NCBI GenBank assembly: GCA_035762005.1
Contig: DASTQA010000024.1
Span: forward strand, 1-64,000
Length of the DNA stretch: 64,000 nt
Source: JAIBJN01 sp035762005
GTDB lineage: Bacteria > Actinomycetota > Thermoleophilia > Gaiellales > Gaiellaceae
Reading direction: 5' to 3'
Shown here: piece by piece, positions 8,137 through 16,550 of the stretch
Position numbering within the stretch: position 1 is the first letter of the stretch
Layout: every line of letters starts with the position of its first letter
Position numbers and translations under genes: made by a program
Notes under the pieces: generated by a model
Databases searched by the model: none
Told to the model about the DNA's origin: nothing
What the model saw: the letters and a program-made list of their open reading frames with translations, nothing else

Positions 8137-9765
8137 ATGGAAGAGGGGCGCGAGCGGTTCCGGGAGCTCCTCGAGGCGGGCATCGCCATGAGCTCCGAGC
8201 TGTCGCTCGACCGCCTCCTCCAGCGGGTCGTCGAGACCGCCGCGAGCCTGACGGGCGCCCGGTACGCGGCGCTCGGCGTCATCGACGCGGCCGGCCGGGA
8301 GCTCGAGCGCTTCGTGACGACCGGCGTCGACGCCGGGACGCACGCGGCGATCGGGGAGCTGCCGCGCGGCCGCGGGATCCTCGGCGTCCTCATCCGCGAC
8401 GCGATGCCGCTTCGCCTCCACGACATCGCCGACGACCCGCGCTCCGTCGGCTTCCCGCCCAACCACCCGCCGATGTCCACCTTCCTCGGGGTCCCCGTCA
8501 AGCTCCGCGGGACGGCCTACGGGAATCTCTACCTGACGGAGAAGGAGGCCGGGGCCGACTTCACGACCGAGGACGAGGAGCTCGTCACGGTCCTCGCCTC
8601 GCAGGCCGCGGTCGCGATCGAGAACGCGCGCCTCTACGAGTCCTCGACCCGCTGGTCGCACCGGCTCCAGTCGATTATCGACGTCGGGAACGAGCTCGCC
8701 GAGGAGGTGCACCTCTCGCGGCTCCTGGAGCTCGTCGCCGTCCGCCTGCGCGAGCTCGTCGGGGCCCGGCTCGTCGCCGTCTGGCTCCCGGCCGAGGACG
8801 GCCTCGAGCTGCGGGCCTCGGACGGGGAGCCCGGCGGGCTTGTCGGCCTGCGGCTCGCAGTCGAGGGCTCGAAGACGGGCCGCGCGTTCCTCGAGCGGCG
8901 GAGCTTCAGGATCGACTCCACCCTCGACGACCCGGACGTCGACCAGCAGGCCGCCCGCCGGCTGGCCGCCGGAGCGGCCCTCGTCGTGCCCTTGATCGCC
9001 GGCGGCCGGGCGATCGGCGTCATCACGGCGGTGGACAAGGAGGGCAACGACGTCCGCTTCACCGACGACGACCTCCGTCTGACCGAGATCTTCGCCCTGC
9101 GCGCCGCCGTCGCGGTCGACCTCTCGACGAGGGTGGCGCGCGACGCGCTTCGCCGGGTGCTCGAGGGGCAGGAGCTCGAGCGGCGGCGGCTCGCGCGCGA
9201 GCTCCACGACGAGACGGGCCAGGCGCTCACCTCGATTCTCCTCAGCCTGCGCACGATCGAGACCGCGCGGGGCGAGGAGGAGGTGCAGGCGGCGGTCGCC
9301 GAGGTGCGCGAGCTCGTGGTCGCCACGCTCGAGGACGTCCGCCGCCTCGCGATCGAGCTCCGTCCGAAGGCGCTCGACGACTTCGGCCTCAAGCCCGCGC
9401 TCGAGCGGCTGACGCGCGGGCTCGCCGAGCAGACGGGCATCGTCGTCGAGCTGGAGGCTCGCGTCGACGGCCGCCTCCCCGGAGACGTCGAGACGATGCT
9501 CTACCGCATCGTCCAGGAGGCGCTCACGAACGTCGTCAAGCACGCGCGGGCGGCGCACGTCTCGATCGTCGTCCAGAGCCGCAACGGTAAGGTGGCCGCC
9601 GTGATCGAGGACGACGGGCTCGGATTCGAGCCGGCCGACGCGCGCGGGGAGGGCATCGGCCTCGTCGGGATGCGCGAGCGGCTCGCGCTCCTCGACGGGA
9701 CGCTCAAGATCGAGTCCCGTCCGGGCGCCGGCACGACGCTCGTCGCCGAGGTGCCGGTCGAGTGA
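8137..9765 (+). CDS. GAF-GAF sensor histidine kinase (NarL/DevS type)
   Basis: 542 aa. Two GAF domains (about residues 20-165 and 185-335) precede a HisKA_3 dimerisation domain with RELHDETGQ (phospho-accepting His357) and a HATPase domain with EDDGLGF and EGIGLVGMRER. No membrane helices, so it is a cytoplasmic sensor. Architecture and setting resemble mycobacterial DosS/DosT, whose first GAF binds haem; I cannot verify a haem ligand here. It overlaps the response regulator gene by four bases, so this is a cognate pair. Confidence 0.88.
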   Translation: MEEGRERFRELLEAGIAMSSELSLDRLLQRVVETAASLTGARYAALGVIDAAGRELERFVTTGVDAGTHAAIGELPRGRGILGVLIRDAMPLRLHDIADDPRSVGFPPNHPPMSTFLGVPVKLRGTAYGNLYLTEKEAGADFTTEDEELVTVLASQAAVAIENARLYESSTRWSHRLQSIIDVGNELAEEVHLSRLLELVAVRLRELVGARLVAVWLPAEDGLELRASDGEPGGLVGLRLAVEGSKTGRAFLERRSFRIDSTLDDPDVDQQAARRLAAGAALVVPLIAGGRAIGVITAVDKEGNDVRFTDDDLRLTEIFALRAAVAVDLSTRVARDALRRVLEGQELERRRLARELHDETGQALTSILLSLRTIETARGEEEVQAAVAEVRELVVATLEDVRRLAIELRPKALDDFGLKPALERLTRGLAEQTGIVVELEARVDGRLPGDVETMLYRIVQEALTNVVKHARAAHVSIVVQSRNGKVAAVIEDDGLGFEPADARGEGIGLVGMRERLALLDGTLKIESRPGAGTTLVAEVPVE

Positions 9766-10400
9766 GCGTGCGCGTCGTCATCGTCGACGACCACGCGGTC
9801 GTGCGCTCGGGGCTCCGGCTCCTGCTCGAGAGCGAGAAGGGGCTCGAGGTCGTCGGCGAGGCCGGCGACGCGCGCGAGGCCGTCTTCGAGACGCGCGCTG
9901 AAAAGCCCGACGTCGTGCTCCTCGACGTGACCATGCCGGGCAAGAGCGGGATCGAGGCGATTCCCGACCTGCTCAAGGAGGCGCCCGAGACGAGGATCCT
10001 CGTGCTCTCGATGCAGGACGACCCCAGCTACGTCCGCGAGGCGTTCGGGGCGGGGGCCTGGGGCTACGTGCTCAAGGAGGCGGCGGACGCCGAGGTCGTC
10101 GAGGCCATCCGGCAGGTCGCGGGCGGCGAGCACTACGTCCACCCGGCGCTCGGCGCGCGGCTCGCCGCGGCCGACGCCCAGGCGGCGCGCGCGGCCGAGG
10201 AGGACCCGCTCTCCGAGCGGGAGCGGGAGGTGCTCCGCCTGCTGGCGCTCGGGCACACGAACCAGGAGATCGCCAAGATGCTCTACATCTCCGTGCGCAC
10301 GGCGGAGACGCACCGGGCGCACATCATGCAGAAGCTCCGCCTGGCGACCAGGGCGGAGCTCGTCCGCTACGCGCTCGAGGCCGGGCTCCTCAGCGAGTAG
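9762..10400 (+). CDS. NarL/FixJ-family response regulator
   Basis: 212 aa. The receiver domain has acidic residues in VIVDDHAVV and phospho-acceptor Asp55 in VLLDVTMPG; the C-terminal LuxR-type helix-turn-helix includes LSEREREVLRLLALGHTNQEIA. GTG 9762 overlaps the kinase stop (GTGA). It is the best candidate to bind the dyads in the nearby divergent promoters. Its 3' end overlaps the convergent oxidoreductase gene by 11 bases. Confidence 0.92.
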   Translation: MSVRVVIVDDHAVVRSGLRLLLESEKGLEVVGEAGDAREAVFETRAEKPDVVLLDVTMPGKSGIEAIPDLLKEAPETRILVLSMQDDPSYVREAFGAGAWGYVLKEAADAEVVEAIRQVAGGEHYVHPALGARLAAADAQAARAAEEDPLSEREREVLRLLALGHTNQEIAKMLYISVRTAETHRAHIMQKLRLATRAELVRYALEAGLLSE

Positions 10401-11544
10401 GCCGGGCCGCCGTCGTGCCGTACGCGAGCCCGGCGTGCTCGGCGAGGTACGGCCCGAGGTAGCGGGCCGCGATCTTGCCGCCGGGCCACCAGAGCGGCTC
10501 GTCGGCCGTCTCGGAGGCCTCGCCGTGCCCCCCGCCGATCTCGGCGCGCAGGTACGTCGGCCCGTTCCCCGTGAGGACGAGGCCGCGGAGGACGGGCTCG
10601 AACGGAGCCGGCGTGACCGCCGCGCCGGCCGCCGAGGCGATCGTCTCGGCGACCGCATCCGCCTGCTGGGCCGCGAGGCCTCCCTGCTTGACACCGAAGC
10701 TCGTGATGTCGCCCGCGGCGTAGACGTCCTCGGCCCCGACCACCCGCCCGTGCGCGTCCACGCGCAGGAAGCCGTCGGCGTCCTGCGGGAGGCCGGGCAC
10801 GAACGCGCCGGCGAGCCGCGGCAGGGCGACGGCCCGGTCGGCGCGCACCGGCGCGCCGGGGACGACCGTGAGGGCCCCGTCCTCGAAGGCGTCGGGGTAC
10901 GTTCGCAGGCGGAGGGCGACGCTCTTGGCCGCGAGGAGCTCGGAGAGGCGCTCGCTCGCCTCGGTCCCGAAGACTCCGAGCGGGGCCTCCTCGGGCGTCA
11001 CGAGCGTCAGCTCGACGCGATCGGGACCAAGCCGGGAGGCGGTCAGGAGGACGAGCTCGTAGAGCGGGAGCGCCCACGTGACGCCCCCGGGGGCGGCGAA
11101 GACGATGCTGCGGACGCGCGCCTCCTCGGCGTCCTCGAGGAGCGTCCGGAACGCCGGGACGTCCTCGGGGCCGCGGAACGTGAGCGCGCCGCGGACGGCG
11201 ACGCGCGGCCCGGCCCCGAGGGCGACGACGAGCGCGTCGTAGGGGATCACGGTGCCGTTGGCGGTCTCGAGCCGCTTGCGGCCGGTGTCGACCGAGCGCA
11301 GCGAGCCGAGGCGGTGCCTGGCCCCGCATCCGGCCAGGAGGCGGTCGAGGTCGAACCTCTGCACCTCGCCCTGCCCGAACGGCTCCGCGACCGCGAGCGG
11401 CCGGTAGACGAAGTCGCGGCCGGGGGCGAGGATCTCGACGTCGACGCGCTCCTCCGCGAGCTGCCGAAGGCCGACCGCCGCCTCGAGCGCCGCCACGCCG
11501 CCTCCGGCGATGACCACGCGGTAGGGGGTGCTTGCCGGAGTCAT
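10390..11544 (-). CDS. FAD-dependent pyridine-nucleotide-disulfide-type oxidoreductase
   Basis: 384 aa. N-terminal dinucleotide fold VVIAGGGVAALEAAVGLRQL binds FAD; a second nucleotide-binding region lies near residues 140-170 (IVFAAPGGVTWALPLYE), and AAGDITSFGVKQGGLAAQQA is the usual C-terminal FAD contact. The closest general resemblance is to sulfide:quinone reductase and type II NADH dehydrogenase relatives, but I see no diagnostic redox cysteines, so substrate is open. ATG 11544 sits 59 bases from the dyad at 11603. Confidence 0.82.
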   Translation of the reverse strand: MTPASTPYRVVIAGGGVAALEAAVGLRQLAEERVDVEILAPGRDFVYRPLAVAEPFGQGEVQRFDLDRLLAGCGARHRLGSLRSVDTGRKRLETANGTVIPYDALVVALGAGPRVAVRGALTFRGPEDVPAFRTLLEDAEEARVRSIVFAAPGGVTWALPLYELVLLTASRLGPDRVELTLVTPEEAPLGVFGTEASERLSELLAAKSVALRLRTYPDAFEDGALTVVPGAPVRADRAVALPRLAGAFVPGLPQDADGFLRVDAHGRVVGAEDVYAAGDITSFGVKQGGLAAQQADAVAETIASAAGAAVTPAPFEPVLRGLVLTGNGPTYLRAEIGGGHGEASETADEPLWWPGGKIAARYLGPYLAEHAGLAYGTTAARPTR

Positions 11545-11602
11545 GGGCTCCACTCTGCGTCCCGCGGCGAGAGGCGGCATCCGGCTCGATGCTGAAGCCG
11601 CC

Positions 11603-11617
11603 TGCGGAAAACCCGCA
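11603..11617. promoter_or_regulatory. Candidate regulator site b (best 15-bp dyad)
   Basis: TGCGGAAAACCCGCA: perfect 5-bp arms TGCGG/CCGCA around a 5-base centre when read on the minus strand (TGCGGGTTTTCCGCA). It lies midway between the starts of the divergent oxidoreductase (11544) and usp (11675) genes, 58-59 bases from each. Confidence 0.55.
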
Positions 11618-11674
11618 TCGGTCACCCGGCTGCGACCGGATGCACGCCGTCCGGTCCTCCATCAGACTGCCGGC

Positions 11675-12103
11675 ATGAAGAACATCCTCATTGCCACTGA
11701 CGGCTCCGCGGGAGCCGCCGCCGCCGTGTCCGCGGGTCTCGACCTCGTGCGCGACGGCGACGGCACGGCGACGGTCGTCTACGTCCGCGAGGGCATCGGG
11801 CCTCTCGGCGATCCTTTCTACCAGCGGAAGCTGACCGAGCAGATGCACGAGGCCGAGGCGGTCCTCGAGCGCGCGCGGGCCCAGGCCCGGGAGGCCGGCG
11901 TGCCCGTCGAGACTGAGATCCTCGAGGGCGACGCCCCCGAGGCGCTCGTCGAGCTCGCGCGCTCGCGCGGCGCGGACGTGATCGTCATCGGCTCCCGTGG
12001 GCTCGGCACCGTCAAGGGCACGCTCCTCGGGAGCGTCTCCTCGGCAGTCGTCCACCGGGCCGACCGCCCCGTCCTCGTCGTCAAGGAGCCGGGTGGCGCC
12101 TAG
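11675..12103 (+). CDS. UspA-family universal stress protein
   Basis: 142 aa, one Usp domain beginning ILIATDGSAGAAAA and ending with the ATP-binding signature GSRGLGTVKGTLLGSVS. It heads a short operon with two small genes, the next of which overlaps it by 11 bases. The divergent promoter carries dyad site b. Confidence 0.92.
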   Translation: MKNILIATDGSAGAAAAVSAGLDLVRDGDGTATVVYVREGIGPLGDPFYQRKLTEQMHEAEAVLERARAQAREAGVPVETEILEGDAPEALVELARSRGADVIVIGSRGLGTVKGTLLGSVSSAVVHRADRPVLVVKEPGGA

Positions 12104-12410
12104 CCGCCGCAGCTACGCGGTCGTCTGGCGCGGGCCGGACGGCGTCGCGCAGCCCGGGCGCCTGACGATCGCCCGCAACGCCGTGCGGCTCGAAGGCGGG
12201 CGCGGGCGCCTCTCGGCGCTCACCGTGCCGTACGCCGACCTCGCGGCCGTCCGGATGGCCTCGTACGGGGAGCGGGTCGGCGGCCGCCCGACACTCGTCC
12301 TCCAGCGTGGCCGCGGCGCCCCGGTCCGCGTGGCCGCGGTCGGGGACCCGGGCAGCCTGGCCGAGGTCCTCGAGCGGCTGACGGCGTCCGTCCCGGTCCC
12401 GGAGGCATGA
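12093..12410 (+). CDS. Small uncharacterised protein (PH-like fold possible)
   Basis: 105 aa from GTG 12093, with AAGGAGCC close upstream, starting inside the end of the usp gene. The sequence alternates short beta-like segments (VVWRGPDGVAQPGRLTIARN, LTLVLQRG-type strands), suggesting a small beta-rich domain such as PH-like; that is a guess from pattern. No signal peptide or membrane helix. Its stop overlaps the next gene's ATG (ATGA). Confidence 0.65.
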   Translation: MAPSRRSYAVVWRGPDGVAQPGRLTIARNAVRLEGGRGRLSALTVPYADLAAVRMASYGERVGGRPTLVLQRGRGAPVRVAAVGDPGSLAEVLERLTASVPVPEA

Positions 12411-12700
12411 GCCGCCTCGTCGTCGTCGCCCCGCTCGAGGCCGGCATGCGCTCGCGCGCCGAGGAGCTGCTGCGCGAGGGCCCTCCGTTCGCGCTCGACG
12501 AGACGGCGTTCGACCGCCACATCGTCTTCCTCACCGACGAGGAGGTCGTGTTCGTCTTCGAGGGGCCCGGCGAGACGGGCACGCTCAACCTGCCGGCGGA
12601 GAGCCTCGACCTGCTCCATGCGGCGCAGGCGTGGCGCGAGTGCCTCGCCGGGCGCCCCCGGGTCGCCGTGACGGCGTTCTCCTGGGAGCGCCCCGGCTAG
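12407..12700 (+). CDS. Uncharacterised ~100-aa protein, paralogue of the facing gene
   Basis: 97 aa. It shares the pattern RLxVxAxLxxG, GPPF, FDRHxVFL, VVFVFEG and a final SWER with the protein encoded at 12714-13031. The alternating pattern is compatible with a dimeric ferredoxin-like fold. I do not recognise a named family. It is third in the usp operon, with a 4-base overlap to the preceding gene. Confidence 0.72.
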   Translation: MSRLVVVAPLEAGMRSRAEELLREGPPFALDETAFDRHIVFLTDEEVVFVFEGPGETGTLNLPAESLDLLHAAQAWRECLAGRPRVAVTAFSWERPG

Positions 12701-12713
12701 GACGCCTCCGGCG

Positions 12714-13031
12714 CTACTCGCCCCAGCTCTCGGCCCACTCCTCCTCCCGCTCCCAGGAGTACGCCTCCTTCGCGATGCGCGGGAGGCCGTCCAGGAGCGG
12801 CTCCCAGTGGCGCAGGGCGCCCATCTTGCGCGCGTCCTTCACCGCCGACTGGAGCAGCTGGTCGAGCCGGCCGCCCTCGAAGACGAAGACGACCTGGTCG
12901 CCCGAGAGGAAGACGAGGTGACGGTCGAAGCCGACCTCGCGGGGATCGAAGGGCGGCCCTGAGGCCACGAGCTCGGCCGCCTTCTCCTCGACGCCGGGCT
13001 TGAGCTGCGCGATGACTGCAAGGCGCTTCAC
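12714..13031 (-). CDS. Uncharacterised ~105-aa protein, paralogue of the facing gene
   Basis: 105 aa from GTG 13031, chosen because AAAGGAGG (13036-13043) lies just upstream; an ATG farther up would place that binding site inside the gene. It shares GPPF, FDRHLVFL, VVFVFEGG and SWERE with the convergent paralogue 13 bases away. A loose TGCGG-N7-CGCA dyad at 13112-13127 lies 81 bases upstream. Function unknown; the context is a stress-type regulon. Confidence 0.75.
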   Translation of the reverse strand: MKRLAVIAQLKPGVEEKAAELVASGPPFDPREVGFDRHLVFLSGDQVVFVFEGGRLDQLLQSAVKDARKMGALRHWEPLLDGLPRIAKEAYSWEREEEWAESWGE

Positions 13032-13159
13032 GGCCCCTCCTTTCATCCGGGGTCGCCTCCATGCTCGCGGCTCTCGGGCGGGTCGCCATCCGGAGCCCCG
13101 CCGATTGCCCGTGCGGGGAACTACGCAACCGGCGGCGGCTCGGGTCGCGGAGGCCCCTC

Positions 13160-15772
13160 CTACCACGTCTTCAGCCGAGGAGCGGCCTCGGGCCGGCGCA
13201 GGCGCACGCGTGCGTCGACGGCGACGCAGCCCCGGGGGAGGCCCAGCACCGGGTTCAGGTCGAGCTCGGCGACCTCGTGCCGGTCCTCCGCGAGGGCGGC
13301 GAGGCGGTGGACGAGCGAGGTGAGCGCGTCGGCGTCGGCGGCGGGTCTCCCCCTGAACCCCCGCACGAGCCGGCCCGCCTTGCCGCCGAGGACGAGCTCC
13401 TCGGCGTCGGCGTCGGTGAGCGGCGCGATCCGGAACCCCGCGTCCCCGATCAGCTCCGCGAGCACGCCACCGGGCCCGAAGGCGACGAGCGGCCCGAAGA
13501 CGGGATCCTGGACGACGCCCGCGAGGAGCTCGACGCCGCCCGCGATCATCGGCTGGACGACGAGCGGGGGGCCGATCCGCTCGGCGGCCGCCCGGACCTC
13601 CTCCTCGCTCTCGAGGTCGAGGGCGACGCCCGCGCGCTCGGTCTTGTGGACGCCCGCCTCGGCAGTCTTGACGACGGCGGGGAGGCCCAGCTCGACCGCC
13701 GCGACGACGGCCTCGTCCACGGTCCCGACCACCTGCTCGGGCACGAGCGGGACGCCGTAGGCGGCGAGGAGGGCGCGCGCCTCCGCGGGCGGCAACCAGA
13801 CGTCGTCGGCCCCCGCGAGCGCCGAGCCGACGATCTCGGCGGCGGCGGCCGCGTCCACCTCGGGCCGGGGCGGCACCGAGCCGGCCGGCCGCCGGAGCCA
13901 GGCGGACCGCTCGACCGCGCGCGCGAGCGCCCGCGCGGCGGACTCCGGGTACGGGTACGTGCCCGGCGGCCGCTCGGCCGCGACGACGACCGGGACGACC
14001 GGCTTGCCGTGCGTGTCGACCGCCTCGATCGCCGCCAGCACGTCCTCGGAGCGGGTCGAGGCGGCGGGGACGAAGAGGACGAGCACGGCGTCGACGCCCG
14101 GGTCGGCGACGATCGGCGGCAGCGCGGCGCCGTACCCTGCCGCGGTCGCGGAGCCGAGGACGTCCACGGGATTCGCGACGCTCGCGGCCGCGGGAAGCTG
14201 CGCACGCAGGGCCCCCGCCGTCTCGGCCGAGAGGCCGGCGAGCTCCAGGCCGGCACCCTCGCAGGCGTCCGCGCAGAGGATCCCGAGCCCGCCGGCGTTC
14301 GTGAGGAGGGCGACGCGCGGGCCGGCCGGGAGCGGGAAGCGGGAGAGCGCCATCGCCGTGTCGACGAGCTCCTCGAGGCTGCCCGCCCGGACGACGCCCG
14401 CCTGGCGGAAGAGGGCCTCCACCGCCTTCTCGGATCCCGCCAGGGCTGCGGTGTGCGAGCTGGCCGCGCGCGCGCCTGCGCGGGTGACGCCGCTCTTCAC
14501 TGCCAGGACCGGCTTGCGCCGGGCGAGGCGACCGGCGATGCGTCCGAACTTGCGCGGGTTGCCGAAGGACTCGAGGTAGAGCAGGACGAGCCCGGTGTCG
14601 GGGTCGTCCTCCCAGTACTCGAGCAGGTCGTTCGAGGAGACGTCCGCCTTGTTGCCGACGGAGACGAAAGCGGAGAAGCCGAGGCCCCGCGCGGTCGCCT
14701 CCTCGAGGAGCGCGAGCCCGAGCGCGCCGCTCTGGGAGGAGAAGCCGATCGGGCCGGGGGGGAACGGGTGGGGCGCGAAGGTCGCGTTCAGGCGTGCCGC
14801 CGTGACGGCGATCCCCAGGCAGTTGGGGCCGATGAGCCGGGCGCCGTGCCGGCGGACGAGCTCGAGCAGCAGCTCCTCGCGCTCCCGCCCCTCCGGGCCG
14901 ACCTCCGCGAAGCCCGCCGAGATGACGCAGAAGGCGCGGACGCCCTGCACGAGCGCCTCCTCGACGCCGGCGAGGACGTGCTCGGCTGGGAGGCAGACGA
15001 CGGCGAGGTCGACGGGGGTCGCCGCCTCGGCGAGCGAGCGGTGGGCCGTGAGGCCGGCGACCGGGTCACCGGACCTGTTGACCGGGAGCACAGTCCCCTC
15101 GAAGCCCGCGGCGACGATGTTCGCGACGACCGTGTTGCCGATCGACCCCGCGCGCGGCGATGCGCCCAGGACCGCGACGGACGAGGGTGCGAAGAACGGC
15201 CGCAACGAGGCGACGACCGCCTCGTGGTCGCGCGCCGCCACGGCGGCGCGGTAGGCCTCCGTGGCGGCGATCGGGAAGCGAACCTCGATCTCCCCCTGGG
15301 CGAGGGTCCGCCGCACCTCGAACCCGGCCGCCTGGAAGACGGTGAGCATGGCCGTGTTCTCCGGCAGCACCTCGGCGACGAACTCGGTGACTCCCGCGTC
15401 GCCGGCCGTGTCCGCGAGCTGCTCGAGGAGGCGCGTGCCGACCCCCCGTCCCTGGAGGGCGTCCTCGACGGCGAAGGCGACCTCGGCGCGGCGGACGTCA
15501 CGGAGTCGGACCCAGCCGGCATGGGCGACGACGCGCTCGCCCCCCTCCGCGCCAAGGGTCGCGATCAGGTCGCCGCGCTCGTCCCAGTCCGGCGCGAGGA
15601 AGGGCTGGACGAGGCGGGCGTCCACCGTCGGCAGCCCGTGGAAGCGCGAGTGCAGGCTCTCCGGCGAGAGGCGCGCGAAGAACGCGAGGACGCCCTCCCT
15701 GTCGGCCTCGCGGGGGGCGCGCAGGCGCAGCGTCGTGCCGTCGCGCAGGATGACGTCGCGCACGACCTCCAT
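13160..15772 (-). CDS. GNAT acetyltransferase / ADP-forming acyl-CoA synthetase fusion (protein lysine acetyltransferase-like)
   Basis: 870 aa. Residues about 5-165 are a GNAT domain (LQGRGVGTRLLEQL acetyl-CoA loop, then ENTAMLTVFQAAGFE). A CoA-binding domain follows (VAVLGASPRAGSIGN), then ligase-like CoA domains and a C-terminal ATP-grasp domain. The GNAT-first order is opposite to E. coli PatZ. The catalytic-type His of acetyl-CoA synthetases is present in SSHTAALAG (His440), so the synthetase half may be active. Possible jobs are protein acetylation or acyl-CoA/ATP conversion. It is divergent from the Hsp20/Usp operon across dyad site c. Confidence 0.85.
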   Translation of the reverse strand: MEVVRDVILRDGTTLRLRAPREADREGVLAFFARLSPESLHSRFHGLPTVDARLVQPFLAPDWDERGDLIATLGAEGGERVVAHAGWVRLRDVRRAEVAFAVEDALQGRGVGTRLLEQLADTAGDAGVTEFVAEVLPENTAMLTVFQAAGFEVRRTLAQGEIEVRFPIAATEAYRAAVAARDHEAVVASLRPFFAPSSVAVLGASPRAGSIGNTVVANIVAAGFEGTVLPVNRSGDPVAGLTAHRSLAEAATPVDLAVVCLPAEHVLAGVEEALVQGVRAFCVISAGFAEVGPEGREREELLLELVRRHGARLIGPNCLGIAVTAARLNATFAPHPFPPGPIGFSSQSGALGLALLEEATARGLGFSAFVSVGNKADVSSNDLLEYWEDDPDTGLVLLYLESFGNPRKFGRIAGRLARRKPVLAVKSGVTRAGARAASSHTAALAGSEKAVEALFRQAGVVRAGSLEELVDTAMALSRFPLPAGPRVALLTNAGGLGILCADACEGAGLELAGLSAETAGALRAQLPAAASVANPVDVLGSATAAGYGAALPPIVADPGVDAVLVLFVPAASTRSEDVLAAIEAVDTHGKPVVPVVVAAERPPGTYPYPESAARALARAVERSAWLRRPAGSVPPRPEVDAAAAAEIVGSALAGADDVWLPPAEARALLAAYGVPLVPEQVVGTVDEAVVAAVELGLPAVVKTAEAGVHKTERAGVALDLESEEEVRAAAERIGPPLVVQPMIAGGVELLAGVVQDPVFGPLVAFGPGGVLAELIGDAGFRIAPLTDADAEELVLGGKAGRLVRGFRGRPAADADALTSLVHRLAALAEDRHEVAELDLNPVLGLPRGCVAVDARVRLRRPEAAPRLKTW

Positions 15773-15834
15773 CGGGACCGCTAGGGCATCACGCCGGGCG
15801 GGCCTCGATCTTCCGTGCCTTTGCGGATCCGCGG

Positions 15835-15849
15835 CGCGGCAAACCCGCA
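15835..15849. promoter_or_regulatory. Candidate regulator site c (15-bp dyad)
   Basis: Minus strand TGCGGGTTTGCCGCG, differing from site b at two positions. It lies 63 bases from the start of the GNAT fusion gene and 82 bases from the start of the five-gene Hsp20/Usp/ATPase operon, in their shared divergent promoter region (15773-15930). Confidence 0.5.
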
Positions 15850-15930
15850 GCGCCTGTCGGAGTCGGCCACGATGCCCGCTCGCCTCGTGCGGCCGCAGAC
15901 TTCGGGGTGAGAACGAGAGGAGGCGCTGCC

Positions 15931-16200
15931 ATGACGCAGATGCATGCCGACACCGATACGACCTACTGGTCGCGAGACTACTGGCTCGGCCACTGCGAGG
16001 GCTTCCGGGTCGACGGGCCGCGGGGACGCGTCGGCTTCGTGGAGACGGTCCTCGGCCAGGAGGGCGAGCCCGAGGCGCTCGTCGTCCGGGGCGGTATCCT
16101 CGGCTCCCGTGTGCTGCTCGTCCCCATCGCCGCCGTCGAGGACGTGCGGCCGCGGGCCGAGCGCATTTTGATCCGCGACGAGGACACGGTCGCCCCGTGA
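15931..16200 (+). CDS. Small PRC-barrel-like protein
   Basis: 89 aa, ATG with GAGAGGAGG nine bases upstream. The middle (GFVETVLGQ, then ALVVRGGILGSRVLLVPIAAVEDVRP) resembles a PRC-barrel, a small beta-barrel found in ribosome-maturation and photosystem proteins; this is a pattern match, not proof. It is the first gene of a tightly overlapping operon with hsp20, two usp genes and a P-type ATPase. Confidence 0.68.
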   Translation: MTQMHADTDTTYWSRDYWLGHCEGFRVDGPRGRVGFVETVLGQEGEPEALVVRGGILGSRVLLVPIAAVEDVRPRAERILIRDEDTVAP

Positions 16201-16550
16201 GCGCCGATCGGGAGCTTCTGGCCGCCACCCGCCTAGCCGCCGAGCTCGAGCCGACCGCGCAGGTCCACGACGGCTCGGCGGAGTACCGGGTCGAGGTCGA
16301 GGCGCCCGGGCTCGCGGAGAGCGACTTCCAGGTCGAGGTCCTCGGCCGCATGCTCCACGTCACGGGCCTCGACCTGCGCACCCCGGGCTCCGAGTCGACG
16401 TTCGAGTTCCTCTTCCGCCTGCCGGACGACGTCGACGCGGCAGGCCTCGAGGCCGGCTTCGAGGCGGGGCGGCTCGTCCTCCGCGCCGCGAAGGGGACGA
16501 GCCCGCAGCGTCCCGTGGAGATCGACGGGGACGGCCCGAGGACGGCGTGA
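16197..16550 (+). CDS. Hsp20/alpha-crystallin-family small heat-shock protein
   Basis: 117 aa from GTG 16197, overlapping the preceding stop (GTGA). The alpha-crystallin core is recognisable: EYRVEVEAPGLAESDFQVEV, then a late LEAGFEAGRLVLRAAK strand. It is short, with little N-terminal extension. A holdase chaperone role is expected. HspX, the mycobacterial counterpart, is a DosR regulon member. Confidence 0.8.
   Translation: MSADRELLAATRLAAELEPTAQVHDGSAEYRVEVEAPGLAESDFQVEVLGRMLHVTGLDLRTPGSESTFEFLFRLPDDVDAAGLEAGFEAGRLVLRAAKGTSPQRPVEIDGDGPRTA

Noticed and set aside
13112..13127. TGCGGGGAACTACGCA as a fourth copy of the shared dyad
   Set aside because: Arm spacing and centre differ from the other sites; it is listed only as a possible weak relative.
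13061..15784. 907-codon plus-strand ORF
   Set aside because: It is antisense to the GNAT/acyl-CoA synthetase gene, low in complexity (Arg, Glu, Gly, Ala) and has no domain; high GC opens such frames.
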